64,000 nt of DNA from Cryptosporidium bovis (Eukaryota; Apicomplexa; Conoidasida; Eucoccidiorida; Cryptosporidiidae): the NCBI GenBank assembly GCA_009768925.2, contig VHIT02000028.1, positions 310,001 through 374,000 on the forward strand, written 5' to 3'. A program made the position numbers and the translations under genes. The notes below the pieces were generated by a model that ran no database searches, was not told the origin of the DNA, and worked only from the letters and a program-made list of their open reading frames with translations. Below are positions 10,068-22,339 of the stretch, piece by piece; position 1 is the stretch's first letter, and each line of letters opens with the position of its first letter.

Positions 10068-11871
10068 TATTTATTATAAATAAAACCAATTATTATTAGA
10101 GTAATGCGTAAAAAAATACACTTCTCACACACACAATTTAAGCTAATTCTTGATTTATTCTCTCCTATAATAATACTTTTTTTACATTATTACATACATA
10201 TATCCGTATATATGTATATATGTGTTGGGTAACTGCAAGTACCAATTATATATTTAATATATCTGAATGTTAATATAAAATGCTATAACCAATTGTTTTT
10301 TTCCACTGTATTCTTATCACTTTAGACAAGAGAGAAATAAAATAAGTAATAAGTTTTTTTTCTCTTTTTTTTCTTAATAAATAATAGAAATATAATATTA
10401 AGAAAATAAACCCTATTTAAAAAAAATTCGCCTTTATTCGTAAATTTTGAATTGTTTTTATCAGTTCAAAATACTTGATTTATATATAACCAAAATATTA
10501 AAGTTATTCAAAATTCACCACTACTTATTCAACAATAAACCTAATAGTTCCAAAGTAATCAAGATGAATTATTTTAAAAATATTATGTAATTATATACTC
10601 GCTACTAATTTGTAATAGTAGTGCTAGTTTTTTTTTATTCTGAGTTAATTATTAGTACTGTTAAAGAGAAAAAAGGAAACAAATAAACTGATTAATTGAT
10701 TTAGTGTACTTCAGTTTTACCTTGATTAAAATACTACCAGTTTAAAAGGTTGAATAAAAGGGAAAAAGCTTGAATTATACCTTAAGTTATTCTTATAAAT
10801 TGGATCTGAGATAATTTGAACTTTAATTCAACTCAATATTTACTCTCTTTTTTAGTATATCCGTATTAAAAATAAAGCAATTATACTAACAATATGTAGT
10901 TTTAAGCATGAATATGTATGCAATTACTAGATTGTTTATATTTAGTATATTTATTGCTATTTATCTGTATCACTCTCGCCAAGAAAAGAAAAAATAGATA
11001 TATCGTTGATAATGCAACTGTGTATTTCTGAAATTTGTTTTATCTTATTACAACAATGTATTTGCTTTTATTTACTTATTGAACGCCTATACATACAGAT
11101 ACATAAAATCATCAGTATATGTATATAATTGACTCAATATAACTTCAAATTTGCAATACCTTTATTACTTGTGTCAGTATTAAGGTGACGGTTACTATCG
11201 ATTTAATACTCGAAGTAACGTCGACAGTGGTGGTGATGGGAATATAATTACTGATATTAGTAATTTAGAAAGTTGTCGTGGAGGTAGTCGTAGTAATCAA
11301 TGTAGTAGTTTTTTGAGGATTAGATTCCCAATCCAAATAAAAAATCTAAATTTCTATAGTTCTAAAAGGAGATAAAAATCTCGAAAAAAAAGGAAGAATA
11401 TGGCGAATTTGAAATAATAATGAAAAATTCTTATTTCAATTTCAGCAGTTACATAAACATATATATTTATGTAATTTATAGGGAAACCAAGGTGCCTATA
11501 TAATTTTTAATCCTCAGCGTATTTAGCTCTCAAATATATAGAAAAATCAAAATTAAAAAGACCAAGTTGGATTCCAGTCGTAATTCTTACTTATTTCACT
11601 ATACATACAGTATTATGTACGTATATGTATTCTTAATTAAGTATATTCAAGTTTGAAGCCTATAGGGGATTAATATTGTATTAGAGAAATAAATTATCTG
11701 GTTTGAATTTATGAATGATTTAAAAGTCTTCATATCAGGAAAAAAATGATTTATTAATATATCAATACAAAAAGTTGTAAAGCTAGTCAATTAAAAACAT
11801 TCACAATAGAAAGTGGCAATTTCTAAGGGAACTTTACAATTGAAATTAACAGTCTTACAACAGATTGTATT

Positions 11872-11903
<32 letters not shown>

Positions 11904-12564
11904 GTATAGGGATATTGAAACTTAACACAAGAGTTACTTTTGTTTGAAGTAATCCTCAATATATGTATTTATTATGAGTGTATAATAAATAATAATACGT
12001 GAACGTATTCACATAGATTATTATACATATATTCTCATTAACTCTAAAAAAATTGTTATTTAGTTTTCTATTTACTTTGTTGTTTATTATTATTTAGCTG
12101 TTACTATCCCTACTTTATATATATATTTCTTACTGAATTAACAATGTTATGTCTTTAATATTTCGTGTGCTTCGTTTTATTAATAAACTAGATAATAAAC
12201 ATACTTTTTAATGATAATTTATTTTTCTAATATTTAATAGACATTTTTATTTATAGATAATAGCTATTTCATTTATTACCTTATTTATTTAAATTATATT
12301 CCCTCTTTAAGTACTGTCTACTTTATTTTTATTCACTTGGCCCTCTCGCTAAAATAATTTCTATTAACAAAAATAATTATCAAATGTATAATTACAAATA
12401 TCATTGTAGTAGTGAATATCTATATAGAAATATAAACAAAATAAAAATAAAACACATAATTCTTAATGATACTAAGTCACAACCAATGTACTCGCATTAA
12501 TAAAGCCGCAAACAATAAAAGTATAATGGGCGCCATATGATTTAATGGGTAAAGTTGGAGGTAT
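10068..12564. other. 2.5-kb noncoding region upstream of the KH/LOTUS gene
   Basis: The longest gene-free stretch in the window lies between the 3' end of listerin and the 5' end of the KH/LOTUS gene. It contains a TA dinucleotide tract (about 11872-11897), a GGCGCC site at 12529-12534 close to the listerin stop, and one compositional island (11184-11375) that is visibly richer in G+C and open in one forward frame. The rest is A+T-rich without coding character. It may hold a long 5' leader or a noncoding transcript. Confidence 0.6.
11872..11897. repeat. TA dinucleotide microsatellite
   Basis: An uninterrupted run of alternating T and A of about 26 bases in noncoding DNA. No other structure is seen around it. 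Confidence 0.85.
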
Positions 12565-15500
12565 TTAATGCATTATAGAAATGCAAAATGGGCATGTAGT
12601 TTTATTTGACGTTCTGAACCATTTGTAAATACATTCAGAATGGAATATGTTTTTACATGTGGGGCACCTCTTTCTAGGTAAAGATCTGTATTGAGGATGA
12701 ACAATAGAGTAGCAGATAAGACAGTCCTCAACACCTTCAAGAAACAGTGAAATATTGTTTATCCATGTCAATATAGCGTGTGTTACATTCTTGTATCTAG
12801 TTGCTTTAATAACAGAAATAATCCAGTTGGAAACTTGTTTTTTTGATATTCCTGACATATTAGAAACGCTAATTTTAGGAATAATTAAGGGATGACATTC
12901 AGAAAATGTAAATGTAAGCGTTGCACTAAATCCTCTTTCAGAATAATCCACTTTCACTGTTCTAGATAAATGATTGTGATTGTATGTAATTTTTTTGTCT
13001 ATATTTGATAATTCTTCGATAATAATCGGAATGTGATTCACTTCAATAGGTATTATTATTGGAGAGAAATAATTCAATACTAGTTTTTGTAGTGTTCTTT
13101 GTATTTTTTTGTTTGTGTTACATAACCATATTTCACGAAGTATTCTAGGAAAATACGTTGTTAATGATAATACAATTCTCGTTGCTAGAAGCCATGTAAG
13201 AGTTAGATTGTTCGAATTCCACATCCCATCATTATTAGTATTTGATTTGTTTTGTTTTAATGTATAATTTAAATCTGGAACCAGTATATCCTCTAAATTA
13301 CAAACAAGCATATCTCTTCTTTCGGAGTTTGATGCATGCTTAAATAGCTCAATCCAATTTAGTTGTGATTTTAAATCGTTCTCATGCAAGTTATTGTTTG
13401 CTTCGTTTTTGTAAAAATAATCATCAACTATGACCAATGTTTGAAGCGATAGTTCAACAAGGACATGTATAAGAGGCAATTCAAAAGTTTTATATGCATG
13501 TTCTTGAATATTATTCCTTCCAATTAAGTCTCTTAGTGAGTTAAATGTTGTGTTTTTAAGAGTGATATCATCTAATAATTCAAATGAATATTCCGAATAA
13601 TTTTCATATTTTTTATTTTTAATAATTGCTAAAAGTGCTTGACAAATTGAAATATCATCTTCTTCAATACATGAGGGAAGGAATTCATTTTTTTGTTGAG
13701 AACTTAAATCAACCTTATTATCAATCACTGCCTCACCAACTAATAGAGGATTTAATTCTAATAAAAATTCGATACAAGGAGTTAAGTTTTGCTCTATAGT
13801 TTTTATATTTGGATTCACAGAATCGACGCATATTACAAAGTCATTAGATATTAATTTGGGTAACATAAAACACCAACAACCTAGCCTTTGTGATAAATCC
13901 ATGTAAACCGAGTCATTACCACCAGAATAATCCTCTTTTTCATCCGAATAATTACTTCTCATTGAAATCACATTTAATGCACTTAAATAAGTTTCAATTA
14001 ACTGTCTAGATAATGATGGTCCTATTAATCTTCTCCAATGTGATGCAATCACATATATTCCCTTTTCAAAATTATTACTAAATTCAGATTTATGTTTTTC
14101 ATCTACTTTCTTAATATTGACATCATCGGCATCACTACTATCATTATTAAAGCCATTTATATCGTCGACTGACATATCATTAGTGTTTTCTCCATTGTAT
14201 TTATTTATATATTCATCATAATCCTCATTTAATTCATCAACAGAGTCATCAAAATCCATATTTTTTAATATTGAATAATTCTTAATGGTGTCTTGGAACT
14301 TTTCTATACTTGAAATTGCACTCTTCAAGTCATAGTATTCATACTGAACATTGTGCCAATTGTGTTCTTTCAATATAATTAATACAAGTGAGTGAAGTTT
14401 AATTGAGTATGTAGTCAACAGTCTTGATATTTCCATTGCATTTCCCCTAATTAATCCAAGATTGGAGTTAGAGATTGACATTATCCATCCCCTTCCTGCA
14501 ATCTCTGTATTTTTTATCCTTAGAATATGGTCCAATAGAAATAATAAAGTGTCGTCAAAATTTATGTCGCTAACATTTAAAGTTACATTATAGATTGTCG
14601 AAACCAATTCTAGTATTTTATCATAAATTTCTATAGTGTTTGCCTCAATTGGAATTGTTATACTGCTAAATCTTAATTCATCTTGTATATCTTCGCAGTA
14701 TTTATTTATTCTAGAGTAAATTATAGATGATAAATATATAGAATCTAGTGTAATATTCTCAATTATATTTGCATGAATACTTAAATTATATAACATTGAC
14801 TTTAAATCAACTTTGTTGTTACCCTTAGTTTCACTTTTCTTAACTTCCACTAATATTTTCGTAAATAATTGAAACAAATTTCCAACTAAATAATGAACGG
14901 TAGATGATATTCCTATTAAAACTTTTGATACATCTAAACTAAAATTATTTTCATACTCAGTATCTTTGTATTCATACTGAAATCCAATATTATCAAATAT
15001 GATACCGTTCTCTGTATTAATGTTTTTTTCAATAAATTTACCAACTATTTTTATTAGAGTGCTTGATATATTTAATTTTGTAAAGATTAAGTTGCTCAAA
15101 TGTTCCTCATTTTTATTCAAAAAACTTATTGATTCCAATTCTTTTATTATTTTAATAATTGTATCTACCAATACATACATCATATTGTAAATCATATTTA
15201 AAATTTTATTATCTTCAAATTTCTCTAATATAACTAATATATATTCACTAAACATTTCAAATGACGACAATTCATTTAAATCGTTCAAAGTTGAATATTT
15301 AAGTAAATAAGACTTATATTTATTAATTATATTAGTTATTAAATTAATTAATTCATCATACTTATTAATACCTTTATCGTATAATGTAATACAGTAATTA
15401 AATATAAATTCAAGTAATTGTGAACTATTTTCAATACTTATGTTCTCACTTAAATATAAAAATGAATTCTTGATATATAAATTCTTATATTCTATATTAT

Positions 15501-18500
15501 TTTTAAATAGTTTATAAATATAGTTATAATATGGTAATAGTAGCGATTTTTTGTACCTATTGAAACCATTATTTACACTTAAATTTAATGAAGTATTAAT
15601 ATTTTTAATAACTTTATTAAAATTAAAACAATTTTGACTTAATCCCTTGTTGATAAGATATTCGCAATACTTTGTTTCCTCAGTATCAAATTCAATTTTT
15701 TCTATTAAACCACCAATTCTAAAGTATTTATCATTTTCAATGCATTTTAAATCGAGAATTCTTAAATTGTTTGAATCAATAATTAATTTAGCAAGTTCTT
15801 TCGATATAAATATATCCCTTAAATTAGACTGTATTAATATTTCATTGATGGATGATTTACTATTCAGTTCGACCTGAACTGAACTTTTTACGGAGTTTAT
15901 TTCAAAAAAATAGTCATAATTAACCATTAATGATGCAAATAATTTGTATGTTCTTAAAAAATCACTTATTTTAAATCCCGTTTTCAATGAAAAATTATTA
16001 TCAATTTCATTTAAATAAAAAACATTGTATTCATTTAATGTATCACTTAATCTATTAATTATTATTTCTAAAGTAGTGTTTTCTATCAATAAAGAACCAT
16101 CGCAATAATTATATGAACTTTTTTCACTTCCAAGATAATTCATAAAATACATATTTGCATTTCTTTCAATTAGTATGATAATTTTTGTGATTGAAAAACC
16201 ACGGTATTTAAATAACTTGTTTTCTTGATCTAAATCAAGTCCAAATACCACTTTTAAAAATACTATTTCAATCTCTTTCAAAATATTCTCGTAATATTCT
16301 TTTAAATGAATATATGAGTATAAAAATATAGAATCAACTATTTTGATAAAATCTCTCAAACATGAATTATTATTTTTAATATCAAAAATGTGATCATTGT
16401 TCGAATAAATCAAAATAGAGATGAGTTTTTTTAAAAAGTCAGATGATATATGTCCATTATTTTTCATATATTCTAATATAAGATCTTTTATTTGAACCAT
16501 TTCACTAAAATACGTTGATCCACAACCGTTTGTTTTTTCATTCAAATATTTAAACCTATTAAATATGTAACTTTCAACAAAGCTAAAGAAATAGTTATTC
16601 TTGTTTTTGTAAGAGTCGATGTTCAATTTTGTAGTTAATATTTCTAACAATAAATTATAAATGTTATTTCTAACATTAATATTTGAGTTAATCTCAAATT
16701 TTTCTATATTTACATTTCTTTTTTGGCAAGAGTAATTATTATAACTACTGTTTATCTCAATCTCGTTAATTATTATGTAGTTCAATAAATTAGCTGAGTT
16801 ATTACTTAATTCGCCATTATAATTTTGAAATACAGTGAATATCTTATCAATTAGCAATTCACACAATAATTTTGTTTCAAAATTCTGTTCATGAGTTATA
16901 GCGTTTGTTGAATTATAATTGTATAATTTTTCGTAAATAAATGATGATACAAGTACAAACGTAGTAATATTTAAATTAGGGTTGTTTTCATTTTTAAAAT
17001 TGTCAATAAGTGGTATTTGGTCTAAAATACTTTTTTTATAATATTCACATTTACATAAAACAATTATAAGTGAAATAAATACAGAATCAATAATAAAAAG
17101 TAGAATATGCAAATTTTCGGTATTGTTATCGCTTTTTGAAATATTATAAAGATAATTACCAATTATTTGAATAAAACTTTTGTAATTTTCTATTAATATG
17201 TTATATAATGAATTAATTTGCTTGTCACTGATATAATTTATTCCATTTATTAAAACATCATTAATAAATTTTGACATCAAAAATGAATTGTAAATTATCG
17301 AATTAAAATCTAAATTACTAATAGGAAAATCAAGATCGTTATTATTGGAACCAAATAACGATTTTACTTTAGATGAAATTTCAATAATTGACTTCTTAAA
17401 AATAAATACAATTGAATCAAAAAATAAATGCTCCGCTTTGATTAATGTTAGACATCCACTTAAATATATTTCTTTATTAAATAAAATTTGTTTAATATTG
17501 TTATCCTTCAAACTAGGTGAATAAACCAAGTAGTATTTACTCCAATATCCGGTAAAAAAATTTGTCAAAGTTTCAATACAGATAGTAAGCTTGCGATTTT
17601 TACACTCTTCTATAGTCCAGTTGTGGTATTTAATTGAATCTAACATCATATTAGAGAATTGCTCATTTAATCTTGCTTGAGCTTTATGGCAATTTGAAGA
17701 ACTGCTATATATTAACTCGGACTTATTCAATGTCAATGAAAATACTAGCGGAAACCAAATTAATTTCGAATAATAATGAAACAAAAAATTTTTAATTGCA
17801 ACATTTTCAGTTGATATATTTGGAATTCTATTACACAATATAAATAAAACCACTGTGTAATATGTTTCTATAGACCTGTTTAGTGTTGAACAATTAGAAG
17901 CCCCTAGAAAGATATTTTTTGGTCCAGTGTATTTATGATGATGATTATTGTTATCATTATTACTATCATTATTTCCATTATTATCAGTTATATTTTTGAT
18001 TAAACCTCTATCGAAACTCACATCTAACTTAATCATTGGAAATATTATCGTAAATGGGAGTAGACAAATTAATGGAAGAGAGTTGTTATTCACATGATTA
18101 TTAAGAGAATACACCAAGTCATTTAGTGATTCAAAGTATAGTTCATCCTTGTTTAATAATTTTGTTATTTCACTTAGATAACCATCATTTGAAAAATAAT
18201 CGTTTTCAGATGTTTTAAATTCACCAATTAGTATGTCAAGCGGAATAGATGCTATTATTTGAGGCAACTCTAAATATATACATACCGAACTTAGTTGATT
18301 CGGTTTCCGTAAACACGAATATAATGTTTTTGAAAAATATTCTATTGGGGTTACAAATTTTTCATTTAATTCAACTTTCCATATTTCAGGAAATAATTTT
18401 GAAAGTATTAATAATAATTTTGGAGATACTGATTGAACATTTGGATTTAATGAGTTCCCAAAACAACTAATTACAGATGTAAAAATATCTGTTATCGATG

Positions 18501-19599
18501 AAATTTTTAAAATAATGTTCTTATTTAAATCAACGTTCTCGTTTAATACAAATTTCAGCGAATCATATATAATTGATAATGAATATGTTATGAGCTGTAT
18601 AGCATCAACTCTGACTACACTGCTAAATGAAGGAGATATAAATTTCCAAATTAATCCTGGTTTCAATGTGTTCCAAGTAAAATTATTGTTATTACCTACA
18701 TAATAATCAACTAATTCAGGTATTGAATTAAATATTAAATAAGCTGATAATAATAATGAAAATTCACTCGGTTTGTTATTTTCATTATTCATTTCGTATG
18801 TTTCAAGTATTTTTCTCACTGACCCCAATGATATAGATATTAAACGATCAAAGAGTTCTTCCTCTTCAGATTGGGAAGATACATTTGCATTTAATTCACT
18901 CTTTATATTCTTAACACTACAACTCAGAATTCTACCATATAAATCAAACATTGATGAGCCGCAATGATTAATAAGTCGAACTATTTTATCCTTATAATGG
19001 TTTGAATTGCCATTATCAATGTCTTTTTTCTTTATAAAACTATCTAAACAATCGCTTGCGGATTTTAATACATCAGGTTTTGGATCATTACATGATAACC
19101 ATAATGCTGGGAAAAATAGCTTACAATATTTTTCAAATTTTTTACCACCTACTATCTTATATAATAGCAATAAACACTCATTTGAAAGTTTTCTTACATT
19201 TACATCAGAATCATATACACCAACCCTTATGTAAATATATGTAAAATTAGATAATATAGGGTCCCAATCAAACACAACATCTTTATTTATATGTATTTTT
19301 TCATCGTTATCACCTATTGCTAATATACTTTCAAGTTTATTTTTAAAATTAATCAGACCCTTCAAACGAGTTGAACAGTCTTTTTTTGATATATTTGAAA
19401 AAATAGGAACAAACGAAGGGTGTAACTGTGCTGTATTTAGCTGTTCAACATTATTATATGTATTATTTTTATCTTCTAGTCCATTAAATTCTGTAAATAT
19501 ACCCCATAGTGATGTTGCTACACCTGCCTTATTATTTTCACCCAACAGTGTTTTAGCTTTTGAGCTGTTTATGTTACTCTTTCCTTTCCCTTTTGACAT
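12565..19599 (-). CDS. LTN1: E3 ubiquitin ligase listerin (ribosome quality control)
   Basis: A 2344-residue protein with an N-terminal conserved block ('FSNISKKDCSTRLKGLINFK'-type, about residues 65-90), a very long alpha-helical HEAT-like middle, and a C-terminal RING. The RING ligands are Cys2293, Cys2296, Cys2312, Cys2315, His2320, Cys2323, Cys2336 and Cys2339, with the listerin-specific 'FHSECIYKWFRTSNKTTCP' core. In eukaryotes listerin binds the 60S subunit of stalled ribosomes and ubiquitinates the trapped nascent chain. The protein is several hundred residues longer than the animal and yeast orthologues, because of Asn-rich inserts in the helical arm. It is divergent from the PP5 gene and shares its upstream region, which carries E2F-like sites. 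The start is the first ATG, 'MSKGKGKSN'. Confidence 0.93.
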   Translation of the reverse strand: MSKGKGKSNINSSKAKTLLGENNKAGVATSLWGIFTEFNGLEDKNNTYNNVEQLNTAQLHPSFVPIFSNISKKDCSTRLKGLINFKNKLESILAIGDNDEKIHINKDVVFDWDPILSNFTYIYIRVGVYDSDVNVRKLSNECLLLLYKIVGGKKFEKYCKLFFPALWLSCNDPKPDVLKSASDCLDSFIKKKDIDNGNSNHYKDKIVRLINHCGSSMFDLYGRILSCSVKNIKSELNANVSSQSEEEELFDRLISISLGSVRKILETYEMNNENNKPSEFSLLLSAYLIFNSIPELVDYYVGNNNNFTWNTLKPGLIWKFISPSFSSVVRVDAIQLITYSLSIIYDSLKFVLNENVDLNKNIILKISSITDIFTSVISCFGNSLNPNVQSVSPKLLLILSKLFPEIWKVELNEKFVTPIEYFSKTLYSCLRKPNQLSSVCIYLELPQIIASIPLDILIGEFKTSENDYFSNDGYLSEITKLLNKDELYFESLNDLVYSLNNHVNNNSLPLICLLPFTIIFPMIKLDVSFDRGLIKNITDNNGNNDSNNDNNNHHHKYTGPKNIFLGASNCSTLNRSIETYYTVVLFILCNRIPNISTENVAIKNFLFHYYSKLIWFPLVFSLTLNKSELIYSSSSNCHKAQARLNEQFSNMMLDSIKYHNWTIEECKNRKLTICIETLTNFFTGYWSKYYLVYSPSLKDNNIKQILFNKEIYLSGCLTLIKAEHLFFDSIVFIFKKSIIEISSKVKSLFGSNNNDLDFPISNLDFNSIIYNSFLMSKFINDVLINGINYISDKQINSLYNILIENYKSFIQIIGNYLYNISKSDNNTENLHILLFIIDSVFISLIIVLCKCEYYKKSILDQIPLIDNFKNENNPNLNITTFVLVSSFIYEKLYNYNSTNAITHEQNFETKLLCELLIDKIFTVFQNYNGELSNNSANLLNYIIINEIEINSSYNNYSCQKRNVNIEKFEINSNINVRNNIYNLLLEILTTKLNIDSYKNKNNYFFSFVESYIFNRFKYLNEKTNGCGSTYFSEMVQIKDLILEYMKNNGHISSDFLKKLISILIYSNNDHIFDIKNNNSCLRDFIKIVDSIFLYSYIHLKEYYENILKEIEIVFLKVVFGLDLDQENKLFKYRGFSITKIIILIERNANMYFMNYLGSEKSSYNYCDGSLLIENTTLEIIINRLSDTLNEYNVFYLNEIDNNFSLKTGFKISDFLRTYKLFASLMVNYDYFFEINSVKSSVQVELNSKSSINEILIQSNLRDIFISKELAKLIIDSNNLRILDLKCIENDKYFRIGGLIEKIEFDTEETKYCEYLINKGLSQNCFNFNKVIKNINTSLNLSVNNGFNRYKKSLLLPYYNYIYKLFKNNIEYKNLYIKNSFLYLSENISIENSSQLLEFIFNYCITLYDKGINKYDELINLITNIINKYKSYLLKYSTLNDLNELSSFEMFSEYILVILEKFEDNKILNMIYNMMYVLVDTIIKIIKELESISFLNKNEEHLSNLIFTKLNISSTLIKIVGKFIEKNINTENGIIFDNIGFQYEYKDTEYENNFSLDVSKVLIGISSTVHYLVGNLFQLFTKILVEVKKSETKGNNKVDLKSMLYNLSIHANIIENITLDSIYLSSIIYSRINKYCEDIQDELRFSSITIPIEANTIEIYDKILELVSTIYNVTLNVSDINFDDTLLFLLDHILRIKNTEIAGRGWIMSISNSNLGLIRGNAMEISRLLTTYSIKLHSLVLIILKEHNWHNVQYEYYDLKSAISSIEKFQDTIKNYSILKNMDFDDSVDELNEDYDEYINKYNGENTNDMSVDDINGFNNDSSDADDVNIKKVDEKHKSEFSNNFEKGIYVIASHWRRLIGPSLSRQLIETYLSALNVISMRSNYSDEKEDYSGGNDSVYMDLSQRLGCWCFMLPKLISNDFVICVDSVNPNIKTIEQNLTPCIEFLLELNPLLVGEAVIDNKVDLSSQQKNEFLPSCIEEDDISICQALLAIIKNKKYENYSEYSFELLDDITLKNTTFNSLRDLIGRNNIQEHAYKTFELPLIHVLVELSLQTLVIVDDYFYKNEANNNLHENDLKSQLNWIELFKHASNSERRDMLVCNLEDILVPDLNYTLKQNKSNTNNDGMWNSNNLTLTWLLATRIVLSLTTYFPRILREIWLCNTNKKIQRTLQKLVLNYFSPIIIPIEVNHIPIIIEELSNIDKKITYNHNHLSRTVKVDYSERGFSATLTFTFSECHPLIIPKISVSNMSGISKKQVSNWIISVIKATRYKNVTHAILTWINNISLFLEGVEDCLICYSIVHPQYRSLPRKRCPTCKNIFHSECIYKWFRTSNKTTCPFCISIMH

Positions 19600-20354
19600 G
19601 ATTTAAACCCCATTATATTATCGTTTATATGGTGCTTTAATCCTTATTTTAAATATTATGTTTGCAGCTATAAAACAATTGGCGCATTCCATATATATTT
19701 TTAACTGCCCCCTACTATTTTTCAATGTAATTATGCTTATCTTGTTTGTCGGATTTTACCATAAATAAGGATTATTTTCAATACAAATCACAAAAATAAC
19801 CTAGTCTGTTCAGCATCTTACTCTTAAATAATATCTTATACCTACAGTTTCTGACTCGTTATTAATATTATGTTTGCCTTGTAATCATAAAAAAACAAAA
19901 TGACATGCCACTATGGCGCCACATAGAGGCGCGCAAATGTTGTAATTCGTCATAAAAGGACTGATTAAATATACCGAGTTAAAGAAATTATTATTATATA
20001 TAAAATTACGTGACTAAATAGTTATATATACTGGTGTATAATTAAAACACATTAATTTAGTGCAATAAGTAAAATAAGCAAGGTGACACGATATATGTTT
20101 AAATAAACTAGATATTTGTTATATAATATCATTAAAAAATATTTTACATAAGTTATTTTTTATTAGTTTTTTCACATCGATTATACGGTTCTTTTACTAT
20201 TTATCATAAACTGATATAAAGTGAAGTAGTATATTACTTTTATTATTATCTTAAAATATATATTAACCTATATATAGTTTATTTGCTTAATATATAAAGT
20301 ATCATATATATGTAAATTATATATATAAAGATATAGAATAATATATTTAGAAGA
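19600..20354. promoter_or_regulatory. Divergent promoter LTN1 / PP5 with E2F-like sites
   Basis: This 755-base region lies between two head-to-head genes. It contains TTGGCGC (19679-19685), GGCGCC (19915-19920) and GGCGCGC (19928-19934) in otherwise A+T-rich DNA. TTTGGCGC-type sequences are the recognition sites of E2F/DP1 proteins, which Cryptosporidium is known to keep. Bases 20160-20340 next to the PP5 start are nearly pure A+T. Regulatory use is inferred from position and composition. Confidence 0.5.
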
Positions 20355-22046
20355 ATGACAGATGAGAACACAAATCAAACAAATGAATATATATCAGAAC
20401 AATATAAAATTAAAGGAAACGAGTTTTTTAAGGCAGGAAAATACAATGAGGCAATAGAATACTATACATTGGCTATAAATGTTTCCTCTTCATACAATAA
20501 TAATGAGAGTGAAAATGAGAAGAGTGATATGAATAATAGTAATAACAGTAATAGCAATGATTTATATGATAACAATCTACATATTTATTATTCAAATAGA
20601 GCTTTGTGTCATATTAGACTGGAAAATTTTGGTTCCGCAATAGAAGATGCAGGTGAGAGTATAAAACATAGCCCAAATTTTTCAAAGGCATATTATAGGA
20701 GAGGCATAGCTTATTTCAATTTATTAAAATATTCATTAGCAAAAAAAGATTTTATGAAAGTTTTAAGTCTAACGGAAAATGACGGAGATGCACAAGCTAA
20801 AGTTAAAATGTGTACAAAATTGATAAAGCAAGAGAAGTTCATGGACGCAATATCTACTGATAGAACTAAAATGATATATGAAACAATAGATCCTAGTTTT
20901 TCTAATTTGAAGGTAGATGAAAGTTATAATGGACCAGTTTATGTCTCAATATTGCAGAATACAAATGATAATGCTGATAAAAATGATGATACTAGTAGTA
21001 ATAACAACATTAACGTAAGTAATGCTGCTTCCAAATCAAAATTGAATTATCAACTGAAAGATTTAAACTTAACGAAGGAAATAAAGACTCCGCTAATTAA
21101 AGAGTCATTTATCACTGAATTAATTGATTATATAAAAGTACCTGAAAATAGATTACATAAAAAATATGCATACATGATAGTATATGATTTTATTCAGGTT
21201 TTAAAGGAGGTTGCACCTAAACCATTGGTTAGAATCGAGATAGGTAAACAAGAACATATTACAGTATGTGGTGATATTCACGGACAATTTTACGATTTAC
21301 TGAATATATTTGATATAAATGGAATACCTTCAGTTACGAACTGTTATCTTTTTAATGGTGATTTCGTTGACAGAGGGTCCTTTTCAGTAGAAGTTATTCT
21401 TGTATTATTTACACTTAAAATAATGTATCCATACCATGTACATTTAGCTAGGGGTAATCATGAAACAAAAAATTTGAATAGATTATATGGCTTTGAAGGC
21501 GAAGTGTTGGCTAAATATGATTCTGGATTATATGACTTGATTAGTGAAGCATTCTGCTTTTTGCCTTTAGCTCATGTAATTAACAACAAAATATTTGTAG
21601 TACATGGTGGTTTATGTGAAGAAGATAATGTTACCTTAAAAGATATCGAAAAAATATATTCTAAATGCGAGCCACCAGACTCAGGTTTTATGTCCTCTTT
21701 ACTTTGGTCGGATCCACAAGTTAGAGAAGGAAGATCTCAGTCACCAAGAGGTGTTGGTTGCAATTTCGGACCGGACGTCACTCTTAATTTCCTCAAGCTG
21801 AACAATTTAGACTACATTATTAGAAGTCACGAAGTTAAACAACAAGGATATAGTGTTGATCACAATGGAAAATGCATTACTGTATTTTCGGCCCCTAATT
21901 ACTGTGATTCAATGACAAACAAAGGTGCCTTTATTAAAATACATGAATACGATTTGAAGCCTAATTTTGTTCAATTTGTTGCCGTTCCTCACCCTCCTGT
22001 ACCTGCAATGAAGTATGCAAATTCAATGCTTTCATATGGAATTTAA
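20355..22046 (+). CDS. PPP5C: Serine/threonine protein phosphatase 5 (TPR-PP5)
   Basis: A 563-residue protein. The N-terminal part (about residues 13-165) has three TPR units, beginning with 'GNEFFKAGKYNEAIEYYTLA'. It is interrupted by a short Asn/Ser-rich insert near 47-70 that lies between the helices of the first unit. The C-terminal PPP catalytic domain has the metal-binding motifs GDIHGQ (306-311), GDFVDRG (335-341) and RGNHE (366-370). The protein ends with the autoregulatory tail 'MKYANSMLSYGI', as in known PP5 enzymes. PP5 is known to bind HSP90 through the TPR domain, which also inhibits the phosphatase until released. All catalytic motifs are intact, so an active cytosolic/nuclear phosphatase is expected. 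An Asn/Asp-rich linker lies at about 198-225. Confidence 0.95.
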   Translation: MTDENTNQTNEYISEQYKIKGNEFFKAGKYNEAIEYYTLAINVSSSYNNNESENEKSDMNNSNNSNSNDLYDNNLHIYYSNRALCHIRLENFGSAIEDAGESIKHSPNFSKAYYRRGIAYFNLLKYSLAKKDFMKVLSLTENDGDAQAKVKMCTKLIKQEKFMDAISTDRTKMIYETIDPSFSNLKVDESYNGPVYVSILQNTNDNADKNDDTSSNNNINVSNAASKSKLNYQLKDLNLTKEIKTPLIKESFITELIDYIKVPENRLHKKYAYMIVYDFIQVLKEVAPKPLVRIEIGKQEHITVCGDIHGQFYDLLNIFDINGIPSVTNCYLFNGDFVDRGSFSVEVILVLFTLKIMYPYHVHLARGNHETKNLNRLYGFEGEVLAKYDSGLYDLISEAFCFLPLAHVINNKIFVVHGGLCEEDNVTLKDIEKIYSKCEPPDSGFMSSLLWSDPQVREGRSQSPRGVGCNFGPDVTLNFLKLNNLDYIIRSHEVKQQGYSVDHNGKCITVFSAPNYCDSMTNKGAFIKIHEYDLKPNFVQFVAVPHPPVPAMKYANSMLSYGI

Positions 22047-22339
22047 ACTCATTTTACTTTAATATAAAGGATAAATATAGACAATCAATCATTGAATATT
22101 TTACTGATATCAAATCTTTTTTTGTTATTGTTGAATTAAAGTGATATTTTATATGAGAAAAGAGAAAGTGGGCAAACGTGTCTGCTTAATATTATCAGAC
22201 TAGATTTAATATTGTTGAAATAGGATGAAGAATAAAAATTATCTTTTTTTCCTAAATTTAAGTCAGTGCTCAACTATTATTTTCATCGTTGATTTTAGTT
22301 TCTGCTTACTTAATGCTTGACATTGTCAATGCATATTTG

